From Flavobacterium oreochromis (lineage in GTDB: Bacteria > Bacteroidota > Bacteroidia > Flavobacteriales > Flavobacteriaceae): a DNA stretch of 64,000 nt. The notes below the pieces were generated by a model. That model searched no databases, was not told where the DNA came from, and saw nothing but the letters and a program-made list of their open reading frames with translations. A program made the position numbers and the translations under genes. Position 1 is the first letter of the stretch. Each line of letters opens with the position of its first letter. The stretch is taken from positions 434,001 to 498,000 of the forward strand of contig NZ_CP067377.1 in NCBI RefSeq assembly GCF_019565455.1. Direction: 5' to 3'. Shown here one piece after another: positions 38,160 through 49,116 of the stretch.

Positions 38160-39638
38160 ATGTCAACAACAATAGAAGAAATTCAAAATTTTAAAGGCAA
38201 ATATCCTAAACAATTGTGGTATTTGTTTACAGTAGAAATGTGGGAGCGTTTTTGCTTTTATGGTATGCGTGGAGTGCTTACCTTTTTTATGGTCGATCAA
38301 TTATTACTCAAAGATGATGCGGCCAATTTGCAGTACGGAGCAATACAGGCTTTTGTTTATGCTTTCACTTTTATTGGCGGAATTTTTGCTGACAAAGTTC
38401 TAGGTTTTAAGAAATCACTTTTCTTTGGAGGTATTGTAATGATTTTAGGAAATCTGCTTATTGCCTTTTCTCCACAACAAATGTTCTACTATGGTATTTC
38501 TTTTTCTATTATAGGCACAGGATTTTTTAAACCTAATATTTCGTCTATGGTAGGCGAACTTTATGATGAAAAGGATCCACGAAGAGATGCTGGATATGGT
38601 ATGTTCTATGCAGGTATCAATATTGGAGGTCTTTTAGGGGGTGCACTTTGTATTTATTTGGGTAAATATCATTCATGGACACTGTGCTTTTTAGCGGCTG
38701 CTATTGTTATGATTGCAGGGTTAGTTACCTTCTTGTTTACTAAAAAACATTTAGGGCCTATAGGCGATTCGCCACTTTTAGCGCTTCCAGAAAGCAAAAG
38801 AAGGGTAAGAGAAATAGTAGTGTATTTAGGCTCATTAGTAAGTATCCCTTTTATTTACAGTATGGTAATCAATACGAATTACACGGATTATTTCATGTAC
38901 ACAATTGGAATCGTAGCTATCGGGTATTTCATCTACGAATTAATAAATCTTAGTGATTCAAGTGCAAAAAAGAAACTTATTGCAGCGTTTTCATTTATTT
39001 TTTTCTACTTCCTTTTTAATGCTATATATGAACAAAGCGGAGGTTCTTTATCCTTATTTGCTAAAGACAATTTAAATAATAATCTACTTGGTTTTACGAT
39101 AGACCCTAATGTAGTAAACAACAGCTCTAACACTTTTTTTGTTATAGTTTTAAGTCCTCTTATAGGGTTGTTATGGTTAGGATTGGCAAAAAGAAAACTA
39201 GAACCTAACACGCTTATAAAATTTGGAATTGGGTTTTTATTCCTTTCTGCTTCTTTTTATCTTTTTTATTCAACAAAGTTTTTTGCTAATACTAATGGAA
39301 TTACCTCTTTAAACATTTTCACCTTTGCTTATTTCATTACTACTATAGGCGAGCTCTGTTTAGGTCCGATAGGGATGTCTATCATTACAAAATTATCACC
39401 TAAAAGGCTATTTGGCATGATGATGGGATTATGGTTTTTAGCTAGTGCATTTGGTCAATTAGCAGCTGGGAAATTAGGTGCCGAAATTTCTCAATCTAAT
39501 ACGGGAACTACATTAGTATCAAAATTACAATCTTATACAGATGGATATTATACATTAGCCCTATATGCTTTAGTAGCAGGTGTAATTTTAATTCTTATTT
39601 CACCATTAATTAGAAAACTAATGCAAGATGTAAAATAA
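38160..39638 (+). CDS. POT-family peptide transporter (3 of 3)
   Basis: This 492-residue peptide/proton symporter has EMWERFCFYGMRGV on helix 1, FYAGINIGGLLGGALC in the second signature and GELCLGPIGMSIITKLSP near the C-terminus. It is diverged from the two upstream copies, so their substrate preferences probably differ. It begins two bases after the nuclease gene and is likely read on the same transcript. Confidence 0.92.
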   Translation: MSTTIEEIQNFKGKYPKQLWYLFTVEMWERFCFYGMRGVLTFFMVDQLLLKDDAANLQYGAIQAFVYAFTFIGGIFADKVLGFKKSLFFGGIVMILGNLLIAFSPQQMFYYGISFSIIGTGFFKPNISSMVGELYDEKDPRRDAGYGMFYAGINIGGLLGGALCIYLGKYHSWTLCFLAAAIVMIAGLVTFLFTKKHLGPIGDSPLLALPESKRRVREIVVYLGSLVSIPFIYSMVINTNYTDYFMYTIGIVAIGYFIYELINLSDSSAKKKLIAAFSFIFFYFLFNAIYEQSGGSLSLFAKDNLNNNLLGFTIDPNVVNNSSNTFFVIVLSPLIGLLWLGLAKRKLEPNTLIKFGIGFLFLSASFYLFYSTKFFANTNGITSLNIFTFAYFITTIGELCLGPIGMSIITKLSPKRLFGMMMGLWFLASAFGQLAAGKLGAEISQSNTGTTLVSKLQSYTDGYYTLALYALVAGVILILISPLIRKLMQDVK

Positions 39639-39689
39639 TTTTATAAATTCGGCATTATTTTTGAGGTTAGGAAACTAAAAAAAATAAAC

Positions 39690-40148
39690 ATGAACAAAAC
39701 TTTACTCATATTATTATTTACCATTAGCAGTTTTAGTTTGTATGCCCAAGATATCAATTGGTTATCTCTTGATGATGCTTTAGCAAAACAAAAAAGAGCT
39801 CCTAAACCTATTTTCTTAAATGTTTATACAGATTGGCATGCTCCATCTAAAATGATGGACAAAGGTACTTTTCAAGATGCTGACGTGGTAGAATACATTA
39901 ACCGAAATTATTATGCTGTTAAATTTAATGCAGAAGGAAATTCAAGAGTAAATTATATGGGAAATTCTTTTGACAACCCTAATTATGATCCTGAACGAAA
40001 AGGAAGAAATAGCACTCATGAATTAACTAAATACTTAAAAGTCCCAAGCTATCCTACTCTCTACATATTAGATATTCGAGGCAATATAAAAGAAGTAATT
40101 GAAGGAGCTAAGGATCCTACTGAATTATTACGAATCTTAAAAAACTAA
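39690..40148 (+). CDS. thioredoxin-fold protein lacking the active-site cysteines
   Basis: This 152-residue secreted protein has a signal peptide MNKTLLILLFTISSFSLYAQ. The mature part has a thioredoxin fold: PIFLNVYTDWHAPSKMMDKG replaces the usual TDWCxxCKMM, so both redox cysteines are gone (His and Ser instead), while the cis-proline region VPSYPTLYILD is kept. It therefore cannot do dithiol chemistry and may act as a chaperone or binding domain. An intact thioredoxin-like gene starts four bases downstream. Confidence 0.8.
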   Translation: MNKTLLILLFTISSFSLYAQDINWLSLDDALAKQKRAPKPIFLNVYTDWHAPSKMMDKGTFQDADVVEYINRNYYAVKFNAEGNSRVNYMGNSFDNPNYDPERKGRNSTHELTKYLKVPSYPTLYILDIRGNIKEVIEGAKDPTELLRILKN

Positions 40149-40152
40149 TGAT

Positions 40153-40659
40153 ATGAAAATTACTAAAATATTTTTTGCTACACTTTTATCATTCTTCATT
40201 ATGAGTTTTATTTTAAAACCTGCAGAAGATTCTAATCTAGAGTGGCATACTGATGTCAAAAAAGCTGTAGCATTAGCAAAAAAACAAGATAAGCCTTTAT
40301 TTTTCTTCTTTACAGGTAGTGATTGGTGTGGATGGTGTATTCGCTTACAAAAAGAAGTTTTTAAAACTCCAGAATTTGAAAAATGGGCAAAAGAAAATGT
40401 AATTTTAGTAGAATTAGATTTTCCTAGAAGAACAGAACAAACCACTGAGTTAAAAACTCAAAATACACAATTACAACAATTATTTCAAGTTCAAGGCTAT
40501 CCAACTGTATGGTTTGTACAAGCCCAAGAAAAAGAAGGAAAAATAAACTTTCAACAACTAGGAAGTTCTGGCTATGTGGCAGGAGGTCCAAAAGTATGGT
40601 TAGATGGTGCTAATAAGATTATTAGTAATTATATATCTAATAAAAAATTAAAAAAATAA
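40153..40659 (+). CDS. thioredoxin-family protein with intact CxxC
   Basis: A 168-residue protein with an N-terminal signal or anchor (MKITKIFFATLLSFFIMSFI), then a thioredoxin domain with active site FTGSDWCGWCIRLQKEVF (about residues 55-72) and a cis-proline in VQGYPTVWFV. It probably acts in the periplasm as a disulfide reductase or protein-repair partner. It forms a pair with the cysteine-less paralogue just upstream. Confidence 0.85.
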   Translation: MKITKIFFATLLSFFIMSFILKPAEDSNLEWHTDVKKAVALAKKQDKPLFFFFTGSDWCGWCIRLQKEVFKTPEFEKWAKENVILVELDFPRRTEQTTELKTQNTQLQQLFQVQGYPTVWFVQAQEKEGKINFQQLGSSGYVAGGPKVWLDGANKIISNYISNKKLKK

Positions 40660-40674
40660 TTCTTACTCAATTAA

Positions 40675-42705
40675 TTATACAAGATCCCTTTTCAAACGTG
40701 TTATGGAAAGGGATTTTCCTTTTATACAGGTTTCTTCAAAACGTTTTATATAACTCTTAAAATTAGAACCGTCAATAATAACTTTTTTGGGAGTATATTG
40801 CATTAATATTCGTTCTAAATTTATTTTAGGAGAATTTGAAAGAATCAAAAAATCTACATTTTTCTTATTTAACATAAAACTATCTGAATCAATAAGTAAT
40901 ACTTTTTTACCCGAAATCAAAAAAACGTCTTGCTCTTTTTTTCTTTTCTATAGTTGAATTAAATGATTGAACTTCATAATCCTTCAATAAACGCTCTATA
41001 TAATTACCTTTATTCATTAGAGTATTAAAATACACAAAGGTGGTTCTTCCTTTAGCAAAGCCAATTAATCTCTGACCAGGTAAATGAAAAACGATAAGTT
41101 TTTCCTGATTTGAAGCCTCTATTTTTTTAAATAATAAAGTAAACTGAAATAATAACAAGAAACTAAAAAAAGTAATTAGCACTTTAAATCTAGGTCTTTG
41201 TATCCAAACAAAAAATATTATAATAATAGCATAACTAAAAAGCATTAAATCAATCGAAAAAGGAATTGTTTCCCATATAAAATTTTGAAAAGAAGCAATC
41301 CTCTCTATAATAGAATTCATAATTTGAATTGTTTCTACTAAAATTTTAACTAATCCATAAAACGTATAATCTAAAGAAGCTAATAAAACAACTAATACCC
41401 CTAAAGGCATTATTATATACTCTAAAAGAGGTATGGTTAAAAGATTTGCAACAAAAAACAAGCCTGGAATTTGATGAAAATAATACAAACTTAATGGTAG
41501 TGTTCCTACTTGAGCAACTAATGAAACTATAAATAAGTTCCAAAAGAAGATAAGAATTTTATTCTTAGGATTCCAAAGTTTAATTAAAACAGGCTGTAAA
41601 CTTATAATAAAACCAACAGCTAAATAACTAAGTTGAAATCCAATATCAAATAAAAAGAATGGCTGTACGATTAAAATTAACAATATAGAAGCGGCAAGTG
41701 TATTATACACATTAACTTGTTTGTTAAAACTTGAACCAATTGCCAACATACTAAACATAACTGTTGATCGCACAACTGATGCGGCCAAACCTGCTACAAA
41801 AGCAAATCCCCACAATCCTAATAAGACAAAAAACAATTTTAATAACTTATATCTTTTATCTTTCAAAAAAGAAGAAAAATAAAATCTAATAAAAGATAAA
41901 GAATTCCTACATGTAATCCTGATATTGAAAGCATATGCACAACACCTGCATATTGATATGCTTTTATTAAATCAGGATCTAGTTCTTGTTGTTGACCAAT
42001 AATTAATGCTGTTAAAACAGCTAATTCTTTTTCAGGAAAACCATCATTTCTCAATTTATTGACAATTCGATCTCTAAATTGTGCTGTATAATATTTAAGA
42101 GATTTTACGGTTACTTTTATCTTTTTAAAATCTTGTTGCGCAATATATAATTGCCCATATATATTTTTTGTTTTCAGATAAGCAGCATAATCAAATTGTC
42201 CTGGATTAATAATTGATTGAATTGGGCGTATCTCTCCTTTTATTAACAACACGGAGCCGACTGTTAACCCTCTCTTTTCATGCTTATTCTTCCTTATATT
42301 TAGAATCACTTTACCTGAACTCTTTTTCTGATTTATAGACTGAATAGAAATCACATATCGATCTCTACTCACAGTGTTTTTTAAACGTTCATAAACTTCT
42401 GCTTTTATATAAACTTTTTTATTATAACTATTAAAATGAGTAAAATGAGTTAATCTAAATGTGTCTTCGTGAAGCATAGAAATAAAAATCCCACTAATTG
42501 CAAAAACTAAAGAAATAAGAATTGATGCTTCTAGTTGTCCTTTTTGATTTTTAGAAAAAACAACGGAAAGAATTAAACTACTTAAGATCAAAATGATCCA
42601 AGCAAAAGTTATAGCAATAAAATTAAACCTAAAAAAATGAAACAATATAATTCCCATAATCAACCAAAAAACTGATTTTATTAATGGAAATTGATAAAGT
42701 TTCAT
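40675..42705 (-). CDS. comEC: ComEC/Rec2-family DNA uptake channel protein, frame interrupted
   Basis: ComEC forms the inner-membrane channel for single-stranded DNA uptake in natural transformation. Joined across the breaks, the protein has about 675 residues: N-terminal membrane helices and an OB-like DUF4131 segment, the competence domain with MLSISGLHVGILYLLLDFIF, a polytopic region, and a short C-terminal segment (VLLIDSDSFMLNKKNVDFLI) reminiscent of the end of the metallo-beta-lactamase-like part, which is reduced here. Breaks lie at 41865-41870 and 40936-40942. Without correction the channel would be split into three pieces. Confidence 0.82.
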
Positions 42706-42799
42706 TTCAAATAATAGTTAAATTAATTTTCTTTATCAGAAGAGATAATATAGGTTAACATATACCTCATATCAAAGGTTATAATCCTATGTTTTAGAA

Positions 42800-43906
42800 C
42801 TATTTTGCACAATTAACTGGGCTGTCTTTTTTACTTGCACCACTACCTCCTAGAATAGTTTCTAAACGATCATAAGATGCTAGCATTTCGTCTCTACCAC
42901 TACCTTCTAAAATTTTTTCTAATTCCTGTTTAATTCTCTCTCTATTACATTCATTTTGTATTAATTCTGCTACTACAGGAGCATCCATAATGAGATTTAC
43001 TAAAGATATATATTTTAGAGTAATAATACGCTTAGCTATTTGATATGAAATAGCACTCCCTTTATACAAGACAACTTCTGGTATTTTAAACAATGCTGTT
43101 TCCAAAGTAGCTGTTCCTGAAGTTACTAAAGCGGCATGTGAAATACTAAGTAAATCGTAGGTTCTATTAGAAATAAACTGAATAGATTGTTGATCTATAA
43201 ATTGCTCATAAAAGGCAAAATCTTGACTCGGAGCTCCTGCTATTACAAATTGATAGTGTGGAAAATATTTAACGACGCTTAACATTTCAGAAAGCATTTT
43301 CGTAATTTCTTGTTTTCGACTTCCTGGTAAAAGTGCAATAATTGGTTTTGATGACAGATTAAATTCTTTTCTAAATGAAGCTTCGTTTGTTGGGACTTTA
43401 TTTTTAATGGCATCTAATAATGGATGTCCTACAAAATGAACTTTGTAATGATGTTTATTCTCATAAAAATCCTTTTCAAAAGGCAGGATTACATACATAT
43501 GATCTACATCTCGTTTTATGGCATGAATTCTATTTTCTTTCCAGGCCCATATTTGAGGCGAAATATAATAATGAGTGGGCACCCCCAATCCTTTTGCCCA
43601 TTTAGCGATTCTCATATTAAATCCTGGATAATCAATAAAAATAATAGCATCTGGCTTAAAATCAGAAATATCTGTTTTACACAATTTAAGATTTTTAAAT
43701 ATTGTGTTCAGATTCATTACAACTTCTACAAATCCCATAAAAGCGAGATCTCTATAATGTTTTACCAAAACACCTCCTACTGCTTGCATTAAATCTCCTC
43801 CCCAAAAACGAATTTCAGCATTAGGATCTTCAGAATAAAGTGCTTTCATTAAATTAGCTCCATGTAGATCACCAGAAGCCTCACCCGCTATAATATAATA
43901 TTTCAT
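42800..43906 (-). CDS. lpxB: lipid-A-disaccharide synthase
   Basis: LpxB condenses UDP-diacylglucosamine with lipid X to form the lipid A disaccharide at the inner face of the inner membrane. It has 368 residues, standard for glycosyltransferase family 19. Motifs include YIIAGEASGDLHGANLMKAL (about 3-22), FIDYPGFNMRIAKWAKG, YISPQIWAWKENR and ALLPGSRKQEI. It is downstream of surE and a small membrane protein on the same strand with no gaps, so the three are probably one operon. Confidence 0.95.
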   Translation of the reverse strand: MKYYIIAGEASGDLHGANLMKALYSEDPNAEIRFWGGDLMQAVGGVLVKHYRDLAFMGFVEVVMNLNTIFKNLKLCKTDISDFKPDAIIFIDYPGFNMRIAKWAKGLGVPTHYYISPQIWAWKENRIHAIKRDVDHMYVILPFEKDFYENKHHYKVHFVGHPLLDAIKNKVPTNEASFRKEFNLSSKPIIALLPGSRKQEITKMLSEMLSVVKYFPHYQFVIAGAPSQDFAFYEQFIDQQSIQFISNRTYDLLSISHAALVTSGTATLETALFKIPEVVLYKGSAISYQIAKRIITLKYISLVNLIMDAPVVAELIQNECNRERIKQELEKILEGSGRDEMLASYDRLETILGGSGASKKDSPVNCAK

Positions 43907-44179
43907 CTATATAAAAAGTGTAATAACAGCCAGAATAATTGTAGCTAAAACTACACCTCTTGCCATCAATTCTTTATTTATTTTTAATAATCCAAAAAAA
44001 ACTACCATATTAAGCATTGCTCCTAGAGTAATTATTTTACCTAAAAAACCTAGTGTCTTCATTTGAGTAATTCCATCACTAAAACTATAACTAGTAAAAA
44101 GTTTAAAAAATAAAAAAACACCTATAAAAGTTGCTAAAAAACCCAGCAAAGTACCTTTTAAAAGCTCTATCTTATTCAT
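43907..44179 (-). CDS. small inner-membrane protein of unknown function
   Basis: A 90-residue protein with three predicted membrane segments (LLGFLATFIGVFLFFKLF, LGFLGKIITLGAMLNMVVFF and VVLATIILAVITLFI). No catalytic residues are evident. It overlaps surE by eight bases and abuts lpxB, which suggests a link to envelope lipid metabolism through operon membership only. Confidence 0.7.
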   Translation of the reverse strand: MNKIELLKGTLLGFLATFIGVFLFFKLFTSYSFSDGITQMKTLGFLGKIITLGAMLNMVVFFGLLKINKELMARGVVLATIILAVITLFI

Positions 44180-44945
44180 CCCACTTCCAATTATTAAGTT
44201 CTTGAATTGCGTGATAAGCTGTTAAATCAAACTGAATAGGAACAATAGAAACGTATCCATTAGCTAAAGCCCATTCATCTGTATCTTGACCTACATCTTC
44301 ACATACAAATTCACCTGCTAACCAATAATAATCTTTTCCAAAAGGAGATTGTCTTTTATCAAATTTTTCAGCCCATTTTGCTTTTGCTTGACGTCCTATT
44401 TTAATACCTTTTATATCAGAAGCTGCTAATTTCGGAAAATTAACATTTAGAACGACTCCTTTAGGTAATCCTTTTTCTAAAACTTGTTGAATAATTCTTA
44501 CCACATAAGGTTTAACAGCGCTAAAATCAGCATCCCAAGAAAAATCACACAAAGAAAAGCCAATAGAAGGAATACCCTCAATTCCAGCCTCTATAACTGC
44601 ACTCATGGTACCTGAATAAATAACATTAATAGCAGAATTAGATCCATGATTAATTCCTGACACACATAAATCAATTGAATCTTTAATTATTTCATGCTTT
44701 GCCATTTTAACACAGTCTGAAGGGGTTCCTGAAGTTGTATATTCTAATACCTCTGCCCCATCAGCAGATATTTTATTAAGGTACAAAGTACTATTTACAG
44801 TAATAGCGTGTCCCATTCCGCTTTGAGGACTATCAGGAGCAACTACAACTACATTTCCAATTTCTTTAACTATCTCTATCAATTTTCGAATACCAGGAGC
44901 TGTAATCCCGTCATCATTAGTTACTAATATAAGTGGTTTTTTCAT
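44172..44945 (-). CDS. surE: 5'/3'-nucleotidase SurE
   Basis: This survival protein E family metal-dependent phosphatase dephosphorylates nucleoside monophosphates. It has 257 residues; the metal-binding N-terminus ILVTNDDGITAPGIRKL (about residues 6-22) and VSGINHGSNSAINVIYSGT (about 95-113) are diagnostic. It is first in the surE-orf-lpxB unit and divergent from the C-terminal processing protease. Confidence 0.95.
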   Translation of the reverse strand: MKKPLILVTNDDGITAPGIRKLIEIVKEIGNVVVVAPDSPQSGMGHAITVNSTLYLNKISADGAEVLEYTTSGTPSDCVKMAKHEIIKDSIDLCVSGINHGSNSAINVIYSGTMSAVIEAGIEGIPSIGFSLCDFSWDADFSAVKPYVVRIIQQVLEKGLPKGVVLNVNFPKLAASDIKGIKIGRQAKAKWAEKFDKRQSPFGKDYYWLAGEFVCEDVGQDTDEWALANGYVSIVPIQFDLTAYHAIQELNNWKWDE

Positions 44946-44999
44946 TTAATTAAATCATAAAAAAGTCTTGCTAAAATAAGGAATTTAAATTGTTCTAAC

Positions 45000-45007
45000 T
45001 AATTTTG
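45000..45007 (+). promoter_or_regulatory. promoter -7 element for the C-terminal processing protease
   Basis: TAATTTTG matches TAnnTTTG, 70 bases before the start codon. No well-placed TTG at -33 was found. Confidence 0.45.
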
Positions 45008-45076
45008 TAGCTTTAACAAAAAATTATAGCATCAACTTTACATTAGCATAATTTTTTATGTATTTTAGTATTAGAT

Positions 45077-47246
45077 ATGGATACAATCTGGACATTTATG
45101 AAAAAGAATTACAAATTACTACTGCTCATCGTAGCAGTATCAGCTGTATTATGGAGTTTTAAACCCAAATTTAAAACTGAGGACCCAGAAAAGGATCGAA
45201 TTCTACTAGACGCAATTGTAAGCGTATTAGAAGTTTATCATTACAATCCTGCTACTATCAATGACAATTTTTCTAAGAATGTATTTGAAAATTTCATTGA
45301 TGCCTTAGATCCTTCTAAACGTTTTTTCATTGAATCAGATATTCGCGAATTTAAAAATTTCGAATATGAAATTGATGATATGATACAGGCTCGAAACTTG
45401 AGTTTTTTTAATCTTGTATACGAACGTCTACAAAAAGAATGAATGAAGCTAAAGTAATTTACAGAGCATTAAATGATAAACCTTTTAATTTTAATTTAGA
45501 TGAATCTATAAATATTGATTCAGACAAAATTGAATTTTCAAAAAACTATAACGAATTAAAAAACAGATGGCGATTGCAAATCAAGCTTTCAACTCTAGCA
45601 TCTATAGTAGATAAAGAGAAGCTAGAAGATGAAAAAAAAGCAAAAGATCCCAACTATGTAGTTAAACCATTTGATCAGCTAGAAAAAGAATCAAGGGAAG
45701 CTGCTATAAAAAATCTTGATGATTATTTTGATTTTGTTAGTGATTTAGATCGTGAAGATTGGTTTGAAGTTTATTTAAATTCAATTGTAACACAGTTTGA
45801 CCCACATACTTTTTACTTTGCTCCTGAAGAAAAAGAAAAATTCGACATCAGTATGAGTGGTAAGCTAGAAGGAATTGGTGCTCGCTTACAAAAGAAAAAT
45901 GACAATACAGAAATATCAGAATTAATATCTGGAGGACCTGCTTGGAAAAACAAAGAATTAGAACCAGGAGATATTGTACTGAAAGTTGCACAAGGTAATG
46001 GAGAACCTGTTGATGTAGTTGGAATGCGACTTGATGATGTTGTCAAAAAAATAAAAGGTCCCAAAGGCACAGAAGTGCGTTTAACTGTAAAAAAGACTGA
46101 CGGTACTATAAAAGTAATACGTTTAGTTCGTGATATTGTTGAAATAGAAGAAACTTATGCTAAGTCAAGCATCATTGAAAAAAATGGAAGAAAATTTGGT
46201 TTAATCCATTTACCAAAATTCTATATAGATTTTGAAAATGATGATAATCGTGATGCTGCTAAAGATGTTGAAGCAGAAGTATTAAAACTAAAAAAAGCAG
46301 GTGTAGAAGGAATTGTAATGGATTTACGTGATAATGGAGGCGGATCACTCAAAACAGTAGTTGACATAACAGGATTATTTATTGATCAAGGTCCTGTTGT
46401 ACAGGTTAAATCATCTGGACATAAAAAAGATGTTTTATCTGACCATAATAACAAAGTACAATGGAATGGCCCATTAGTTGTACTACAAAATAATTTTTCA
46501 GCCTCAGCTTCTGAAATATTTGCAGCGGCTATACAAGATTATAAAAGAGGTATCATCCTAGGTAGTAAACAATCTTTTGGAAAAGGAACTGTTCAAAATG
46601 TTTTTGATTTAAATCAATTAAAAACAAAGTTTAATTTCAATTTCAACATGGGAGCTCTAAAAACTACTACTCAAAAATTCTATAGAGTAAATGGTGGTTC
46701 TACTCAATTAGAAGGCGTTACAAGTGATGTTGTTTTCCCTGATCGTTATACCTATATTAAAATAGGTGAAAGAGATGAAAAGAAAGCATTACAATGGGAT
46801 AAAATTGACCCTGCTAATTATCAAGAAACAAATAGCATAAGTAATTTTGCTAGCGTAGTAGCTAATAGTCAAAAAAGAGTTATAGAAAATCCACAATTCA
46901 AGTTAATAGACCAAAATGCTAAATGGATTAACGACCGAAAAGATGAAAGCACAGTTAGCTTAAAAATGGACAAATTCATTACTGAACAAAAAAATATAGA
47001 AGAAGCAACTAAAAAATTCAAAGAAATAACAAAATATAAAAACAGCTTAAACATAAACCATTTAGCTGATGAAAATGAGTTAATTAAAAAGATCCTAATT
47101 TTGCTCAAAAACGCAAAGATTGGTTTGATGCTATTTCAAAAGATGCTTATATAGATGAAGCTGTTAACGTATTAAGTGAAATCAAAAGCCCTACATTTAA
47201 CAAAGGAACTACAGCAAAAAAACCAAAGCTAGTTGTAAAATCATAA
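45077..47246 (+). CDS. carboxy-terminal processing peptidase (Tsp/Prc, S41), frame interrupted twice
   Basis: This periplasmic serine protease recognises hydrophobic C-terminal tails and degrades or trims envelope proteins. It has an N-terminal anchor (YKLLLLIVAVSAVLWSF), a PDZ domain around EGIGARLQKKNDNTEISELI and the S41 catalytic domain with LRDNGGGSLKTVVDITGLFI, nucleophile serine in NNFSASASEIFAAAI and lysine in SFGKGTVQNVF. Breaks in A runs at 45432-45436 and 47086-47090 split it; adding one A to each gives about 724 residues ending KKPKLVVKS. The start at 45077 is the longest; MKKNYKLLLL at 45098 is a good alternative. Confidence 0.88.
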
Positions 47247-47314
47247 AGCAATATTTAACAAACGAAGAGAGCCCTTCCTGAGAAGGGAATCGAAAGGAGT
47301 TTTTTAAAATTATT

Positions 47315-47350
47315 AAAGGAGTAGAGAATTAATTTTTCTACTCCTTTTTA
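47315..47350 (+). terminator. rho-independent terminator after the protease gene
   Basis: AAAGGAGTAGA at 47315-47325 pairs with TCTACTCCTTT at 47337-47347, followed by T-rich sequence. Confidence 0.75.
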
Positions 47351-48117
47351 TTTTTTCAATCCTATTCAAAATATAAATACCCATTTAAAAACAAAAAAAC
47401 AGTCTTTTTACAGCATATTTACAAAAACAACAATCTATGTATTTATATTTTTTTAGCATGACTATTAAGCCATTCTCTCATATTTCATCTTTTTTCAATA
47501 CAACATGTAAAAACAATTATTTACATAATCCTTCTACTATTTTAAAAATTAAAAACTACCCCTAAATTCATCCAGACTAATCAAACAAAATATTCATTCT
47601 TAGACGATACTACGCAAATAGATTAGAAGTCATTCAAAACAGCTTTAATCATTATTACATAATACGATGTCTATTCTTAGACATTATTATTTTTATGAAC
47701 AATCTAAAGCACACATAAAGAAAGACTATTCATAAATTATTACCAAGAATATTAAATAGAGTTTATTAAAACTAACTAGAAGACAAAAGGGGGACTATAT
47801 TTTACTCCAATTATCACTTTTAGTTCTTTACTGAAGGATTATAAGAATTTCCCATATCTTACTATAAAAAGAAGATTAAAACCACAAATAACACCCCATT
47901 TATATTATTAAACACAAGATTTTTAGAAGAAGAAAATATAAAAACCTTTCTTCCAATAATAAAATTCACCTTTCTAAGTCGTTGATTTTTATGTGAATTT
48001 AATTTTCCCAACAGACCTTAAAAAATACAAAAATAAATTTGTTAAAAAAAATACATATGAATAAAAAATAAACACATTAAGTTATAAATTAATAAAAATG
48101 CACATTTTTTTAATTTA
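47351..48117. other. long A/T-rich stretch without recognisable genes
   Basis: I read both strands and find no ORF with protein-like composition, no RNA gene and no repeat ends here. The sequence is very A/T-rich with many stops in all frames. Confidence 0.5.
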
Positions 48118-48151
48118 TTGTTTTATAAAACAAATTAATACCATATATTTG
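48118..48151 (+). promoter_or_regulatory. promoter for the isolated lipoprotein gene, with a ~200-base leader
   Basis: TTG at 48118-48120 and TATATTTG at 48144-48151 are 23 bases apart, at the long end of the accepted range. The leader to 48355 includes a palindrome TTCTGCAGAA near 48209 but no riboswitch that I can support. Confidence 0.5.
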
Positions 48152-48355
48152 TATCAGTTACAAGGAAGTTATTTAAAACTTAAACGGGTGCAACTAAGAG
48201 ATTCTGCAGAACCATGATAACCTCCAAAAACTATACCTTTTTTAGTTTTTATTAAAAAAATAAAGTAACAAGTTATTTCTTTTTTTCAAGAGACACCCCT
48301 CATAAGAAATGGCTTTCTTTAAAAACTAATTATTATTAATTTAAATTTAAAACAA

Positions 48356-48837
48356 ATGAAAAAAATTTTTTAAGCTTATTAGTAGCTTCTTCATTATTCT
48401 CATGTTCAAAAGATGAAGTAAACGAAACAAAATCAGTTGAATCAGTAAAAATAAATTCACAAAGAGTAAGTGAAGACGTATTTGGTAAGGTTTATTATAA
48501 TAAAGAAGGAAATCTAAAATTAAGAATAATGAACCGTTTTGGGGACACTTCAAAAATAAGCATAACATCTGCCGCTGATAGTAAAGAATATTTTCTTTTT
48601 GATGATGCAGAAGTAATGCATATTCCGGTTGGTGGAAAATCTGATGTCTATTTTTTATCTAAAGCTCGCAAATTCGTTTTTAGTAACCCTGAAGAAAATC
48701 AACTTTTAAACGAATTAAAAAAAATATTAATATTCGGAACTGGTAATCATGGTACATCTGTAAGATTAGACATAGCAAAAGATTTATCTTCTATTGTATT
48801 GAGTGCTGATACTTCAATAACATTCACAAAATTATAA
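48356..48837 (+). CDS. lipoprotein of unknown function, frame interrupted at the start
   Basis: Read with one added base in the A/T run at 48359-48371, the gene starts MKKNFLSLLVASSLFSCSKD, a lipoprotein signal with the cysteine in LFSC, and continues for about 160 residues to SIVLSADTSITFTKL. The mature part looks like a small beta-rich domain (VFGKVYYNKEGNLKLRIMNR). I do not recognise the family. It is isolated in about 2.4 kb of otherwise non-coding sequence with its own promoter and terminator. Confidence 0.65.
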
Positions 48838-48916
48838 TTAAATTATTTTCAATAATTAATATAGCTTATTTGATTTTAAGATAAAAGTAGAGAATAAGTT
48901 ATACCCAGTTTAGATA

Positions 48917-48965
48917 CCTCTAAGAAGTTTTTTTATAAAAAATAAAAGTTCTTAGAGGTTTTTTA
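48917..48965 (+). terminator. rho-independent terminator after the lipoprotein gene
   Basis: CCTCTAAGAA at 48917-48926 pairs with TTCTTAGAGG at 48949-48958, followed by TTTTTT. Confidence 0.75.
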
Positions 48966-49116
48966 TATATACTCCAGATTGCGAATTAAGTAAATATTAT
49001 ACTTTTCATTAACTTTATAAGCATGAACCTTTTATTAAATAGCTTATACGATATTGTTTCCTTACTTATAAAACAACTTATCCTATAGCACTTTTTATTT
49101 ACTTTAAACGCATAAA

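Noticed and set aside
48185..48235. Leader sequence GGGTGC...GAGAT...GAACC resembling a TPP riboswitch
   Set aside because: The segment is far too short for the full TPP fold, lacks the required helices, and the downstream gene is a lipoprotein unrelated to thiamine.
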